Source: Myxococcales bacterium (GTDB taxonomy: Bacteria; Myxococcota_A; Polyangia; Polyangiales; Polyangiaceae). Taken from it: a stretch of 64,000 nucleotides of DNA. The translations under genes were made by a program, and so were the position numbers. This document shows, piece after piece, positions 18,161 through 27,277 of this stretch. The DNA lies in contig JADJKB010000005.1 of NCBI GenBank assembly GCA_016706225.1, positions 124,001-188,000 on the forward strand, read 5' to 3'. The notes under the pieces are model-generated. The model made no database searches, was not told where the DNA came from, and saw only the letters and a list, made by a program, of their open reading frames with translations. How positions within the stretch are numbered: the first letter of the stretch is position 1; each line of letters opens with the position of its first letter.

Positions 18161-19578
18161 TCAGTCGTGGCGGACGTACTCGAACTCGATGGGCTTGCCC
18201 TTGATGCCCTTCCGGGGCGCGGCGATCCAGTGGGCCATCTTGCCGGGTTCGAACACGGGCCGGGTCATGATGCTTGCCAAGAATGCGCGGTCGGCCTCGC
18301 TCGGCAGCCAGCCCGCTTGTTTTTGCTCCCACTCGGCAGCCGACAACGGCGTGCCGTCCGGGGCGAAGTGCAGCCCGGCGTAGATGCCGACCTGACGGTT
18401 GAAGCGCGAGCTCGGCAGCTTCAGCTCGAACGGGACGCCGAACTCCGCGATCGTCTTGTTCCATTTGTCGACGCCGCGCTGGCAGTCCTCCATGTACGAC
18501 GCGCGCAGCACCTCGTTCATCGCCGTGCGCATCGGCACGGTCTCCTTGACCAGCTTCCCGTCCTTCGGCACGTCCATCTCGATGCCGCCGGAGAGCGCGA
18601 CGTGGTCCTCGTAACGATCCTCGTGGGCGCGCCCTTTGAGACCCGAGGCGAAATACTGGGCTGCGTTGCTGGAGATCTCACCGCCGAACAGGTCGAGGGA
18701 AATCGAGAACCAGTAGTTGACGTAGCGCTGCACCATCTCGAGATCGATCAAGCCCTGAGCGCGCGCGTCGGCGTCCTTGTTGTCGCGCATGAACTCTGCG
18801 GTGCGCTCGACGATGCGCTGCACGCCCGTCTCGCCGACGAACATGTGATGCGCCTCTTCGGTGAGCATGAAGCGTGTCGTGCGCGACAGCGGGTCGAAGG
18901 AGCTCTCGGCCAGGGCCAGGAGCTGATATTTTCCGTCTCGATCCGTGAAGTACGTGAACATGAAGAAGGACAGCCAGTCGAGCATCGGGGCGTTGAACGC
19001 GCCCAAGATGCGGGGGTTGTCCGGGTTGCCGCTGCGGCGCTCGAGCAACGCCTCGGCTTCCTCGCGCCCGTCGCGTCCGAAGTACGACTGCAGCAGGTAG
19101 ACCATTGCCCACAAGTGCCGGCCCTCTTCGACGTTCACCTGGAACAGATTCCGCAAGTCGTACAGGCTGGGGCAGGTCTCGCCGAGGTGGCGCTGTTGTT
19201 CGACGCTCGCGGGCTCGGTGTCGCCCTGCGTCACGATCAGCCGGCGCAGCGCGTTGCGATGTTCGCCGGGGATCTCCTGCCACACCGGCTTGCCCATCTC
19301 GTCGCCGAAGCCGATGGTGCGATCCTTGACCGGATCGGCCAGGAAGATCCCCCAGCGGTAGTCCGGCATCTTCACGTAGTCGAAGTGCGCCCAGCCGTCG
19401 CTGTCGGCGCTGATGGCTGTGCGCAGCCAGACTTCGTGCTGCTGAAAGCCCGCGGGCCCCATCTCGACCCACCACTTGACGAACTTGGGCTGCCACTCCT
19501 CGAGCGCGCGCTGCAGGCGCGATCCGACGTGAGGCTGACGTTGTTCGGGATCTTTTCGTTGGTTGCGATGGTGCTCAT
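18161..19578 (-). CDS. boxB: Benzoyl-CoA 2,3-epoxidase subunit BoxB, frameshifted as read
   Basis: Oxygenase subunit of the aerobic benzoyl-CoA epoxidase, which with the reductase BoxA converts benzoyl-CoA to its 2,3-epoxide. The di-iron ligands are visible as VNVEEGRHLWAM and LTEEAHHMFVGE. The N-terminus MSTIATNEKIPNNVSLTSDR starts at the ATG at 19576-19578 but is in a different frame from LQRALEEWQPKFVKWW onward; the frames meet near 19518. Inserting one C (GATCGC to GATCGCC on the coding strand) joins them into 472 residues, the family length. It follows boxC by 50 bp on the same strand. No boxA is in the window. Confidence 0.92.
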
Positions 19579-19628
19579 GCTCGTCTCTTCTCTCGGGGTC
19601 GAGGTCGGGAAAGAAAGTTGGGGGCGGC

Positions 19629-21263
19629 TCAGGTTCTCCGGTAGTCGAACACCGGGCGCTCCGGAGAGCCGTAGACCGTGAGCGCACCCTTCGGGCCAAC
19701 GGCGTTGGGGCGCTGGAAAATCCAGTTCTGCCAGGCGCTCAAGCGGCCGAAGATCTTGGTCTCCATGGTCTCCGGGCCGGCAAACCGCAGGCTGGCTTCC
19801 ATTCCGGTCAGGGCGTCGGGAGAGAACGCGGCTCGCTCCTCGATGGCGATCCGAACCTCGTCGTCCCAGTCGATGTCGTCGGGCGCGAACGTCACCAGCC
19901 CGAGCTCGAGCGCGGCGGCGGTCCCGATCGCGCCATCCTTGGCTTTGAGCTCGGTGACCCGTTCGGGTGTGGCAAGGAATCGCGTCTCCAGTCGAGTGAG
20001 GCCGTTCGACATCGGGAGGCCGCGGAAGTTGAGCGGTGAGAGTTGAACTGACGGTCCGTTGTCGGCGTCCAGCATGAACGAGCGATCGGCGGACAAGGCC
20101 AGCTCGAACAGGGAGCCGGCGAACGCCGAGCCCGGTCGAATGATGGCAAACGTGCTGCGCGCGGAGAGGTCGAGGCGTTTCAGCACGCGCTTCTGGTGCA
20201 ACAAGACTTCCTTGGCGAACCAGTCGCTCTTGGCGAGCTCTGCGAGGTTCTGGTCGCTCTCGAGCACCCGGGCCGGATCCCCCGTGGTCTCGAGGACGAT
20301 CAGGCCGATTTCCAGGTGGTTGAAGCGCAGGTCGAGCAGCGCGTCGTCGAGCTCTCGGAAGGCCCGGAGCGCCCAGGCGTCGGCGCCGGCCTTTCTGAGC
20401 TCGTCCGCCGTCTTCGGCTGCGAGCTCGCCGGGGCACTCACCGTCAGGGTAGCGACGCGTTTGTCCGCCTCGATGGTCACCGTCACGTGTCGATACTTGA
20501 TCCCAGCGTCGGAGCGCTCAGGGTCGAGCGGCGGCAGCGCGACGCCTGGTCCTTTCCGCTCCTTGGCCTCCGCCGCGAAGCGCTCCGCTGTCGCCTTTAC
20601 CGAAGCGTCGAACTTGCTCTTCGGTACACTCTGGTCGACCAAGCGCCACTCGACGGCGCGCTTGCCGCGCACACCCTCGGCCACCGTGCTGAAGGCGTCC
20701 GCGAGGTCCCTGCGCACCTTGCGTTTGTCGACCAAACGCGTGAGCCCGCCCGTCCCCGGTAGTACTCCGAGCAGCGGGACCTCCGGCAGGCTGACCGCGC
20801 TGTTGCCGTCCTCGGTCAAGATGATGTGCTCACAGGCCATGGCCAGCTCGTAGCCGCCGCCACTGGCGGTGCCGTTCAGGGCCGCGATGGTCGGGATCCC
20901 GCTCTCGGCCGCCATGTCCTCGAGGTAGAGTCGGGTCTCGTTGGTGAACTTGCAGAAGTTGACCTTGAAGGCATGGGTCGAGCTGCCCAGCATGTAGATG
21001 TTCGCGCCGGAGCAGAAGATGCGATCCTTCGCGCTGGTCACCACCAAAGTCTTCACCTCCGGGTGCTCGAATCGGATGCGCTGGATCGCGTCGGCCAGCT
21101 CGATGTCGACGCCTAGATCGTAGCTGTTGAGCTTCAGCACGTAGTCGCCCTGGACGCCGGCATCCTCGGGCACATCCATGGCCAAGGTGGCGACCGGGCC
21201 GTCGAACCCGAGCTTGTAACGGCGGTACGCGTCCGGGTGGGTCTCGAAGCGGATGGGGTCCAT
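19629..21263 (-). CDS. boxC: 2,3-epoxybenzoyl-CoA dihydrolase (BoxC)
   Basis: A 544-residue crotonase-superfamily enzyme that opens the ring of 2,3-epoxybenzoyl-CoA, following BoxB. The ATG at 21261-21263 starts MDPIRFETHPDAYRRYKL, the usual BoxC N-terminus. The first crotonase-like half has FCSGANIYMLG (oxyanion hole), LNGTASGGGYELAMAC and SLPEVPLLGVLPGTGG. The second half has a weaker, repeated crotonase-like fold ending in FQRPNAVGPKGALTVYG. Length and motif order match BoxC. It is the first gene of a boxC-boxB unit divergent from the BoxR-type regulator. Confidence 0.95.
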   Translation of the reverse strand: MDPIRFETHPDAYRRYKLGFDGPVATLAMDVPEDAGVQGDYVLKLNSYDLGVDIELADAIQRIRFEHPEVKTLVVTSAKDRIFCSGANIYMLGSSTHAFKVNFCKFTNETRLYLEDMAAESGIPTIAALNGTASGGGYELAMACEHIILTEDGNSAVSLPEVPLLGVLPGTGGLTRLVDKRKVRRDLADAFSTVAEGVRGKRAVEWRLVDQSVPKSKFDASVKATAERFAAEAKERKGPGVALPPLDPERSDAGIKYRHVTVTIEADKRVATLTVSAPASSQPKTADELRKAGADAWALRAFRELDDALLDLRFNHLEIGLIVLETTGDPARVLESDQNLAELAKSDWFAKEVLLHQKRVLKRLDLSARSTFAIIRPGSAFAGSLFELALSADRSFMLDADNGPSVQLSPLNFRGLPMSNGLTRLETRFLATPERVTELKAKDGAIGTAAALELGLVTFAPDDIDWDDEVRIAIEERAAFSPDALTGMEASLRFAGPETMETKIFGRLSAWQNWIFQRPNAVGPKGALTVYGSPERPVFDYRRT

Positions 21264-21314
21264 GGCGGGTCGAATGGATGTAGCGAAATGACGCCCGTCA
21301 ATCAAGCAGTATCT

Positions 21315-21341
21315 TGCATATATCCTGGTTGCTGATATGCA
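21315..21341. promoter_or_regulatory. Inverted repeat in boxC/boxR divergent promoter region, candidate BoxR operator
   Basis: Arms TGCATAT (21315-21321) and ATATGCA (21335-21341) form an exact 7-base inverted repeat with a 13-base spacer. A second short inverted repeat, GCAGT-TT-ACTGC at 21339-21350, overlaps its right arm. TGCA cores are the recognition element reported for the related regulator BzdR, though the spacing differs here. The site lies in the 96-bp gap between the starts of boxC and the regulator, where an operator would be expected. This is inference from position and symmetry. Confidence 0.55.
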
Positions 21342-21359
21342 GTTTACTGCGCTGCGCCA

Positions 21360-22127
21360 ATGTCCAACTCCAGAAAAGAGGTGCTCCATGCCCTCGGCCA
21401 AGCCGTCCGAGCGCGCCGTCACGAACGGCGCCTGACGCTGGCTGGGCTGGGGGAGGCCGCCGGGGTCAGTCCGCGGTTCTTGGCCGCCCTGGAGCTCGGC
21501 GACGGCAACATCTCGGTCGCGCGCCTGTGCGACGTCGCCCACGCGCTCGGCGTCACGGCAGCCGAGCTTCTGGTCGGAGTCGACGCGGCGGACGGCCGCG
21601 GAGGACTCGTTGCGCTGCTCGGTCTCCGCGGCGCTGGCAAGAGCACGATTGGTCCGAAGCTGGCAGAGCGCCTCGGCACACCGTTCGTCGAGGTCGACGA
21701 GCTGGTCGAGAAAGAAGCCGGCATGTCGCTGGCCGAGGTGTTCGAGCTGCACGGTGACGCCTTCTATCGAAAGCTGGAGCGCGAGGTGCTCCGCAGGCTG
21801 GCCGCCGGCGAGGTCCGCGCCGTGATCGCCACCGGTGGAAGCATCGTGACCGACAGTGAGTCGTTCGAGCTCTTGCAACGGAGTGCGGTCACCGTCTGGC
21901 TCAAAGCCCGCCCGGAGGCACACATGGCGCGTGTCATCGCCCAAGGTGACGAGCGCCCGATGAAGAACCGCAGCGACGCGATGTCGGAGCTTCGCAGCCT
22001 GCTCCGAAGCCGTACGTCGCTCTACGCGCAGGCCGATCACGTGGTCGACACGCAGATCCTGGGCATCGAAGGCAGCGTGGCGGAGTTGGCGCGCGCGCTC
22101 GGGCCCGAGGCTCAGCTCACCACTTGA
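21360..22127 (+). CDS. boxR: BoxR/BzdR-type transcriptional regulator (XRE HTH + shikimate-kinase-like)
   Basis: A 255-residue two-domain regulator. Residues 8-70 form an XRE-type helix-turn-helix (LTLAGLGEAAGVSPRFLAALE). Residues 82-255 resemble shikimate kinase, with an intact P-loop GLRGAGKS at 88-95 and TGGSIVTD. This fusion is diagnostic of BzdR/BoxR, repressors of benzoate catabolism whose C-terminal domain senses benzoyl-CoA. The gene is divergent from boxC-boxB across 96 bp, as expected for a local regulator. It ends 11 bp inside the convergent 3' end of the YbbR gene. Confidence 0.92.
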   Translation: MSNSRKEVLHALGQAVRARRHERRLTLAGLGEAAGVSPRFLAALELGDGNISVARLCDVAHALGVTAAELLVGVDAADGRGGLVALLGLRGAGKSTIGPKLAERLGTPFVEVDELVEKEAGMSLAEVFELHGDAFYRKLEREVLRRLAAGEVRAVIATGGSIVTDSESFELLQRSAVTVWLKARPEAHMARVIAQGDERPMKNRSDAMSELRSLLRSRTSLYAQADHVVDTQILGIEGSVAELARALGPEAQLTT

Positions 22128-23076
22128 CCGTCACGCTCGGCGGCTGCACTTCCGAGTCTGCGTCCGCGACGTCGACCGTCACCTTCACGGTGGCAGAGCC
22201 GTGGCCCTTCAGGTCGAGCTCCTCGATTTTCGTCAAATCTATGCGAGGAATGACCTGTTCTCCGCGCAGCGCCCGCACGATTTCCGGAGGTCCGATCACC
22301 GTCACGTCGACCTGTCGTGGGGTCACGACCGCGTTCGGCACGCCGATCACCTCGATGGTGCGCTTGGGGAAGCGCGCCTCGGACAGCCGCCGTGCAATCG
22401 TCGCGGTCACGGTCGCGCTGCGGGGGCCGATGTAGCTGACGCGATTTGGCGGCGCATCGATGGCGATGGGGCGCCGGTAGGCACCCTCGGTCAGGCCCGA
22501 CACGTCGAAGGCGGCCAAACGCACGTACTGGATCACCTCGACCAGACCCACGGGGCCGCGAACCGTCATCTCGTGGGGATCGACCTCGGGCTCACCCTTC
22601 AAGATGAAACCGTCTGCCGCCTTGCCCGTGATGGATGCTTGCAACGGCACCTGGCGCGTAACCACGTCCTGCCACTCGAGGTCGATGTTGGGTGGATCGA
22701 TGATGATGATCTCGACCTCTGGCGGCAGGGTGAACATGCGCGCCTCGAACGCGACACTCTCGCGCTGGCCGTCGCGCAGGTCGATCTCGACCGGGGCGAC
22801 CCCCGCCTGCAGCAGCTGATCGATGGCGCGCGTGGAGCCCTTCAACGTGACGTGGATGCTGGCGGGGATCGGGGTCATCAGCTCGCGCTTGGCCGTCTCC
22901 GGCGGCAGCCGCATGACGACGCCGACCGGCACGGTCCGCTGTTGCTGGTCTTGCTGCCCTTTTTGGTAGACGAACAATCCGAGTGCAAAGGCGAACGACA
23001 GGCCCTTCAAGCCAAGGTTCTGTGTCAGCGCCGCGCGCAGCCAGGTGCTGATTGCCCCGATGATGTCGGGGGTCAC
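22117..23076 (-). CDS. cdaR: YbbR domain protein, CdaR-like regulator of diadenylate cyclase
   Basis: A 319-residue protein with one N-terminal transmembrane segment (LSFAFALGLFVYQKGQQ, residues 27-45) and three or four YbbR-type repeats outside the membrane (for example PIPASIHVTLKGSTRAIDQL and TVRGPVGLVEVIQYV). YbbR proteins encoded next to CdaA bind it and modulate c-di-AMP synthesis. Its ATG overlaps the stop of the cdaA-like gene by four bases, so the two are translationally coupled. The symbol rests on this context and on the repeat pattern. Confidence 0.88.
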   Translation of the reverse strand: MTPDIIGAISTWLRAALTQNLGLKGLSFAFALGLFVYQKGQQDQQQRTVPVGVVMRLPPETAKRELMTPIPASIHVTLKGSTRAIDQLLQAGVAPVEIDLRDGQRESVAFEARMFTLPPEVEIIIIDPPNIDLEWQDVVTRQVPLQASITGKAADGFILKGEPEVDPHEMTVRGPVGLVEVIQYVRLAAFDVSGLTEGAYRRPIAIDAPPNRVSYIGPRSATVTATIARRLSEARFPKRTIEVIGVPNAVVTPRQVDVTVIGPPEIVRALRGEQVIPRIDLTKIEELDLKGHGSATVKVTVDVADADSEVQPPSVTVKW

Positions 23077-24263
23077 GAGCGACCTCCGCTGGGTTCCGCG
23101 CCGTCGTCTTCCCCGGAGTCCGGCTCGTCGTCGTCGCTGTGGGTGGCTCTCAGGGGTTTCTCGGCGGCGCGTGGCATGCCGGCCCGCGGCACCGGGGTGC
23201 GGCCGGTCGGGGAGCTCGTGATCAGGGATGTGCGAGCGGCTCCTTCTTCCGTCGGCACGGCTCGCGCCCGGAGCGGGGTCGGCGGCTCGCTGTCCCGGTC
23301 CTTCGCGGGCTGCTCGCCTCGAATGGAACCCGACGGCCGATCGACGTCGGCAGGGGCATCGACCTCTGCGATTCGCACGCTCGGCGGCGGCCGCGTGCGG
23401 TCACCCACGCTCGGGGCGACACTCGCGGCGGCCTCGGCGTCGGCGCGTCGCGTCTTGCGCTTCTTGCCGCGCGCCTTCGGACTGAAAATGGCCTCGAGCA
23501 TGGTTCGCAGCTTCGGCCCGTCGAGGTTGGAGGCAATGTTGCCGTTGAAGCAGAAGCTGATGGTGCCGCGCTCTTCGCTCACCACGATCACGACCGCGTC
23601 GGTCTCCTCGGTGATGCCGAGCGCTGCGCGGTGACGTGAGCCGAAACTATCGTCCAGCACTCGCCCTTCGGGCATCGGGAAGAACACCCCTGCCTTCGCG
23701 ATGCGATAGTTCCGGATCACGACCGAGCCGTCGTGCAGCTTGTTGACCCCCTCCGGGATGAAGAGTGAGACCAAGAGCTCGCGGGACACGGCGGCGTCCA
23801 GGATGTGGCCCTTGTGCACACCCACGAACTCGTCGAGGTTCGCGTCCTGCTCGAGCGTGATGATGGCGCCGATGCGATGACGTGCGAGCTCCGTTGCGGC
23901 CTCGACGACCTCGTCGATCAGCTTGGTCTCCTGGGCGCGTCCGATGCCGCCGAACAACGCCCGACTGCCCACGCGTTGCAGACCGCGGCGGATGTCGTTC
24001 TGGAACACCACCACAATCACCAAGATGATGCTCGAGATGAGCGCGCCGAGGACCGAGACGACGGTTACCAGCTGCAGGACCTTGGCGCCGATGTACAGCA
24101 AAAAGACCATGCCCAGGCCCACACCGACCTGCATCGCGCGTGTGCCCCGGAGCACCAGCAGCGCGCGATAAAACACGTAGTAGACGATCACGACGTCGAG
24201 CACGTCGCGGGCAAGCTGTGCGCCGGACCTCTCGGCGAAATAGCGGAACAGGCTATCCAACAT
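23073..24263 (-). CDS. cdaA: Diadenylate cyclase CdaA (DisA_N domain)
   Basis: A 396-residue membrane diadenylate cyclase that makes c-di-AMP from two ATP. Three N-terminal helices (about residues 22-90) precede the DisA_N domain at about 95-235. The RHR motif is intact (GSRHRAALG, 210-212). The usual DGA motif reads DGS (LHDGSVVIRN, 178-180), a conservative change in the metal/ATP site. A disordered tail of about 150 residues rich in Pro, Ser, Arg and Glu follows, longer than in Firmicute CdaA. The ATG at 24261-24263 is inside the end of folP (11-bp overlap), giving a folP-cdaA-cdaR operon. Confidence 0.93.
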   Translation of the reverse strand: MLDSLFRYFAERSGAQLARDVLDVVIVYYVFYRALLVLRGTRAMQVGVGLGMVFLLYIGAKVLQLVTVVSVLGALISSIILVIVVVFQNDIRRGLQRVGSRALFGGIGRAQETKLIDEVVEAATELARHRIGAIITLEQDANLDEFVGVHKGHILDAAVSRELLVSLFIPEGVNKLHDGSVVIRNYRIAKAGVFFPMPEGRVLDDSFGSRHRAALGITEETDAVVIVVSEERGTISFCFNGNIASNLDGPKLRTMLEAIFSPKARGKKRKTRRADAEAAASVAPSVGDRTRPPPSVRIAEVDAPADVDRPSGSIRGEQPAKDRDSEPPTPLRARAVPTEEGAARTSLITSSPTGRTPVPRAGMPRAAEKPLRATHSDDDEPDSGEDDGAEPSGGRS

Positions 24264-25119
24264 GCGCGCTGCTCCCGGTGGCTCGACTGGTTTTTGCCAC
24301 GTACAGCGCCTGGCGGACCGCTTGCACGTCGTGAACGCGCAGCACACGGGCGCCCTGGTCGACGGCGTGAAGGCATGCGGCAATCGTGCCTCCCAAACGC
24401 TCCGATGCCTCAGAGCCGTCGGCGGCCGCGATGAACGACTTGCGACTGGGGCCAACCACCACCGGCACACCCTCGTGTGTGAGCTCGTGCAGGCGGCGGA
24501 GCAACTCGAACGACTGTCGGGCGTTCTTCGCGAAGCCGAGGCCCGGATCCATCCACACGCGAGCCTTGCTCACGCCGGCCGCGACCGCGCGATCGCGGGC
24601 GGCTCGCCACTCGGTGAGCACGTCGGCGACCACGTCGCCATACGCCGAGTCTGGATACTCGGAGAAGCCGCGGAGCGTGCTCATGGGTTCGCGGCTGTGC
24701 ATGAGCACCAGGATCGCACCGGCGTCCGCGACGACCTCCGCCAGTCGAACATCGGCCAGGCACGAGACGTCGTTCACCCAGCGCGCTCCAAGAGCGAGCG
24801 CCCGTTCGGCGACCGCCGGCAGAGTCGTGTCGATGGACACCAGGGCGCCGCGCGCCACCGCGTGCACGAGCGCAGGTTCGATGCGAGAGAGTTGGTCGTC
24901 CGCCGACACGGGCGTCGACCCCGGCCGCGTCGACTCGCCGCCAATGTCGATGACGTCGGCGCCGTCGGCGAGCAACCGGTCGACCTGCGTGACGCTGGTC
25001 AGTGCATCCGCGTAGCGCCCACCATCGTAGAACGAATCCGGAGTTGTGTTGAGCACGCCCATCAAGCGCACTCCGCGCTTTTCAGCTGCTCCGTCGACGA
25101 GGTCCTCCGAATGCCCCAC
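24253..25119 (-). CDS. folP: Dihydropteroate synthase
   Basis: A TIM-barrel enzyme joining p-aminobenzoate to dihydropterin pyrophosphate in folate synthesis. Signatures are MGVLNTTPDSFYDGG, DIGGESTRPGS, VNDVSCL and VVVGPSRKSF. The start is uncertain: GTG at 25117-25119 gives 288 residues, close to the family length, and keeps the first strand. An ATG at the first motif has a well-placed GGAG but would remove that strand. It is the first gene of folP-cdaA-cdaR. folP next to cdaA also occurs in other bacteria. Confidence 0.93.
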   Translation of the reverse strand: MGHSEDLVDGAAEKRGVRLMGVLNTTPDSFYDGGRYADALTSVTQVDRLLADGADVIDIGGESTRPGSTPVSADDQLSRIEPALVHAVARGALVSIDTTLPAVAERALALGARWVNDVSCLADVRLAEVVADAGAILVLMHSREPMSTLRGFSEYPDSAYGDVVADVLTEWRAARDRAVAAGVSKARVWMDPGLGFAKNARQSFELLRRLHELTHEGVPVVVGPSRKSFIAAADGSEASERLGGTIAACLHAVDQGARVLRVHDVQAVRQALYVAKTSRATGSSAHVG

Positions 25120-25318
25120 AGATACCGGGTAGCAAGAGCCAGGCCGACGCGCAAGGTACGGGTTTTGGTTGGAAATATCCGGAAGCCCGGGCGGGGATGT
25201 CGAGCCTCTGCCAGTTCGCCTACCTCGACGCACACGGCGTCGGTAAGCGACCGGACTTCGCGATTCGTTCCCGTTTGAACTAGCTTTGGGGCTGGGCGCG
25301 AAAGTGCCCCAATTTACG

Positions 25319-27277
25319 ATGCTCCGCACGCGCATCAGAGCCGGTCCGCTTGCGGGCCTCGTGATGAGCGTCCTTTTCGCGCTCGTCTTGGCCGCCGTTC
25401 AGGTTGGCGATCACTACGTGGCGGCCTGGGCGCCCAAAATGGGAACCAACACGGCGGTTTCTCTGCGCGTTCCCTATGGGCCCAGGGTCGTGCGCGACCG
25501 GGCAACCGGACGCTCCGACCTCCACTACGAACACCAGCGGATTGTCGTGCCGCGCGGGGCGGTGCTGCGCAAGAACAACGACGCGGATTGGACCGCGTTC
25601 AGCTACGACCTTCGGCATCGCCCCCCGGAGCCCCCGCGCCTGGTGGCGATATTCGCCATCTTCTTCACCCTGACGATGGGGCTCACGGCGTATCTGCGCC
25701 GCTTCGGTCACCAGCGCTTGCGCCTGCTTCGAGTCCAGGCCGGACTCCTGGCGGCGGTTGGAGCGCTGGCCGTGCTCTCGAAGCTGGTGCTCCTTTTCAC
25801 CGGGCTCTCGGAGTTCTGGCTGCCGGTGGCGGCGGTACCCCTCTGGATTGCCACCAGCTTCGACCGCCGGACCGCGTTCGTGGTCACGGTCGTGCTCGCC
25901 TTCATCGTGGCGTCCTTCTTGGACTTCGACCTGATCTTCTTGTCCGTGCTCCTGGCCCGCGGCATGGCGGCAACGTTGCTCTACCTGGATCGCAAGCGCG
26001 CGCGCCAGATGATCCTGGCGGGAGCGCTGGCTGGGCTCAGCGCGGTGGGGCTCTACGTCGCCATCATGGTCACCTTCGAGGGCGCATTCGCCTGGCGCTC
26101 GGACCTGGCCGTGCTCGCCAGCTCGCAGTTGATCGCCTGTTTCGGCGGTGGACTGACGTCCGGCGTCCTCGCGGCGGCGCTGCGAGGTCCGGCGTCGCGC
26201 ATGCTCGGTCACGTCCCTCGCGAACGCCTGCTCGATCTCTCGGATCTGGAGCAGCCGCTCCTCATGCAGCTCGCGCGGGAAGCGCCGGGCACGTTCGAGC
26301 ACTCCCGGACGATGGCGAACCTGGCGGAGCAAGCCGCCAGCGCGATTGGCGCCGATGCCTTGCTCACGCGAGTGGGCGCCTACTATCACGACATCGGCAA
26401 GTCGACGCAGCCGAAGTACTTCGTGGAGAACCTGAGCCCCGACGAGCGGTCGCCGCACGACGAGCTGGACCCGGACGTGAGCGCCGACGCAATCATGGCG
26501 CACGTCGTGCTGGGCACGAAGATCCTCCGCGAGGGAGCGGTACCGGAGCCCGTGACCGAGTTTGCGTACACTCATCATGGCACGCAGCTGGTGGAGTATT
26601 TTTGGACCAAATGCCTGCAGCAAGACAATCCCAAGGGTCTCGATCAGGGTGCGTTCCGTTACCCGGGCATGCGCCCCCAGACTCGGGAGACCGCCATCGT
26701 CATGCTGGTGGACTCGATCGAGGCGGCCTCGCGCACGGTCGACCCGCCGGCCCGCGAGGCGTTCGAGACGATGATTCAACGCATCGTCTTCACGAAGCTC
26801 AAGGACGGGCAGCTCGACGACTGTGGTCTCGCCATGGATGAGCTCAACGTGATCGTGAACCGGATGGCGGACACGCTGGTGAACATGCACCACCACCGCA
26901 TCAAGTATCAGTGGCAGGCCAAGCGTGCTCAGGAGTTCGGCGTGCCGTCGACGGCGGTCCCCGGCGCAATCGGGCCGAGCGTCGTCGAAGCAGCACCGCC
27001 CGACGCGGTGGCCTCCGAGCCTGCGGCGGAGTCGGCGCATGCACCGCGCCGCGCGTCGGCGCCTGCCATCGAGGTCGCGCTCGCCTCGGTGTTGCCCGCG
27101 AGCGCAGAGGCGTCGGTCCTGCCCCCGCCCGCGACTACCCGTTCGGAGACCGAGCTGACGGCGCCCGAGGCCGAACCGGCACCAACGGCAGGCGAGGAGA
27201 GCCCGGCGGCCCGCGGCGCGAGCGGGGCTCACCCGGCGCTCCGGCTCGGTGGAAAGAAGACGGGCAGCGCCTCGTGA
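25319..27277 (+). CDS. PgpH-type 7TM-HD family phosphohydrolase
   Basis: About 652 residues. An N-terminal helix and extracytoplasmic segment precede a bundle of about six to seven helices (residues 110-310). A cytoplasmic HD domain follows, with EHSRTMANLAEQAA, AYYHDIGKST (the HD metal ligands), a later VVLGTKIL region and THHGTQLVEYF. This is the 7TMR-HD/PgpH architecture; PgpH degrades c-di-AMP. The tail of about 100 residues is Pro/Ala/Glu-rich. It is divergent from folP-cdaA-cdaR, which supports that role. ATG at 25319 is used; TTG at 25286 is also in frame. Confidence 0.9.
   Translation: MLRTRIRAGPLAGLVMSVLFALVLAAVQVGDHYVAAWAPKMGTNTAVSLRVPYGPRVVRDRATGRSDLHYEHQRIVVPRGAVLRKNNDADWTAFSYDLRHRPPEPPRLVAIFAIFFTLTMGLTAYLRRFGHQRLRLLRVQAGLLAAVGALAVLSKLVLLFTGLSEFWLPVAAVPLWIATSFDRRTAFVVTVVLAFIVASFLDFDLIFLSVLLARGMAATLLYLDRKRARQMILAGALAGLSAVGLYVAIMVTFEGAFAWRSDLAVLASSQLIACFGGGLTSGVLAAALRGPASRMLGHVPRERLLDLSDLEQPLLMQLAREAPGTFEHSRTMANLAEQAASAIGADALLTRVGAYYHDIGKSTQPKYFVENLSPDERSPHDELDPDVSADAIMAHVVLGTKILREGAVPEPVTEFAYTHHGTQLVEYFWTKCLQQDNPKGLDQGAFRYPGMRPQTRETAIVMLVDSIEAASRTVDPPAREAFETMIQRIVFTKLKDGQLDDCGLAMDELNVIVNRMADTLVNMHHHRIKYQWQAKRAQEFGVPSTAVPGAIGPSVVEAAPPDAVASEPAAESAHAPRRASAPAIEVALASVLPASAEASVLPPPATTRSETELTAPEAEPAPTAGEESPAARGASGAHPALRLGGKKTGSAS

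Noticed and set aside
17945..19681. 578-codon plus-strand open frame opposite boxB
   Set aside because: Antisense reading of a conserved gene; no ribosome-binding site or recognisable motif.
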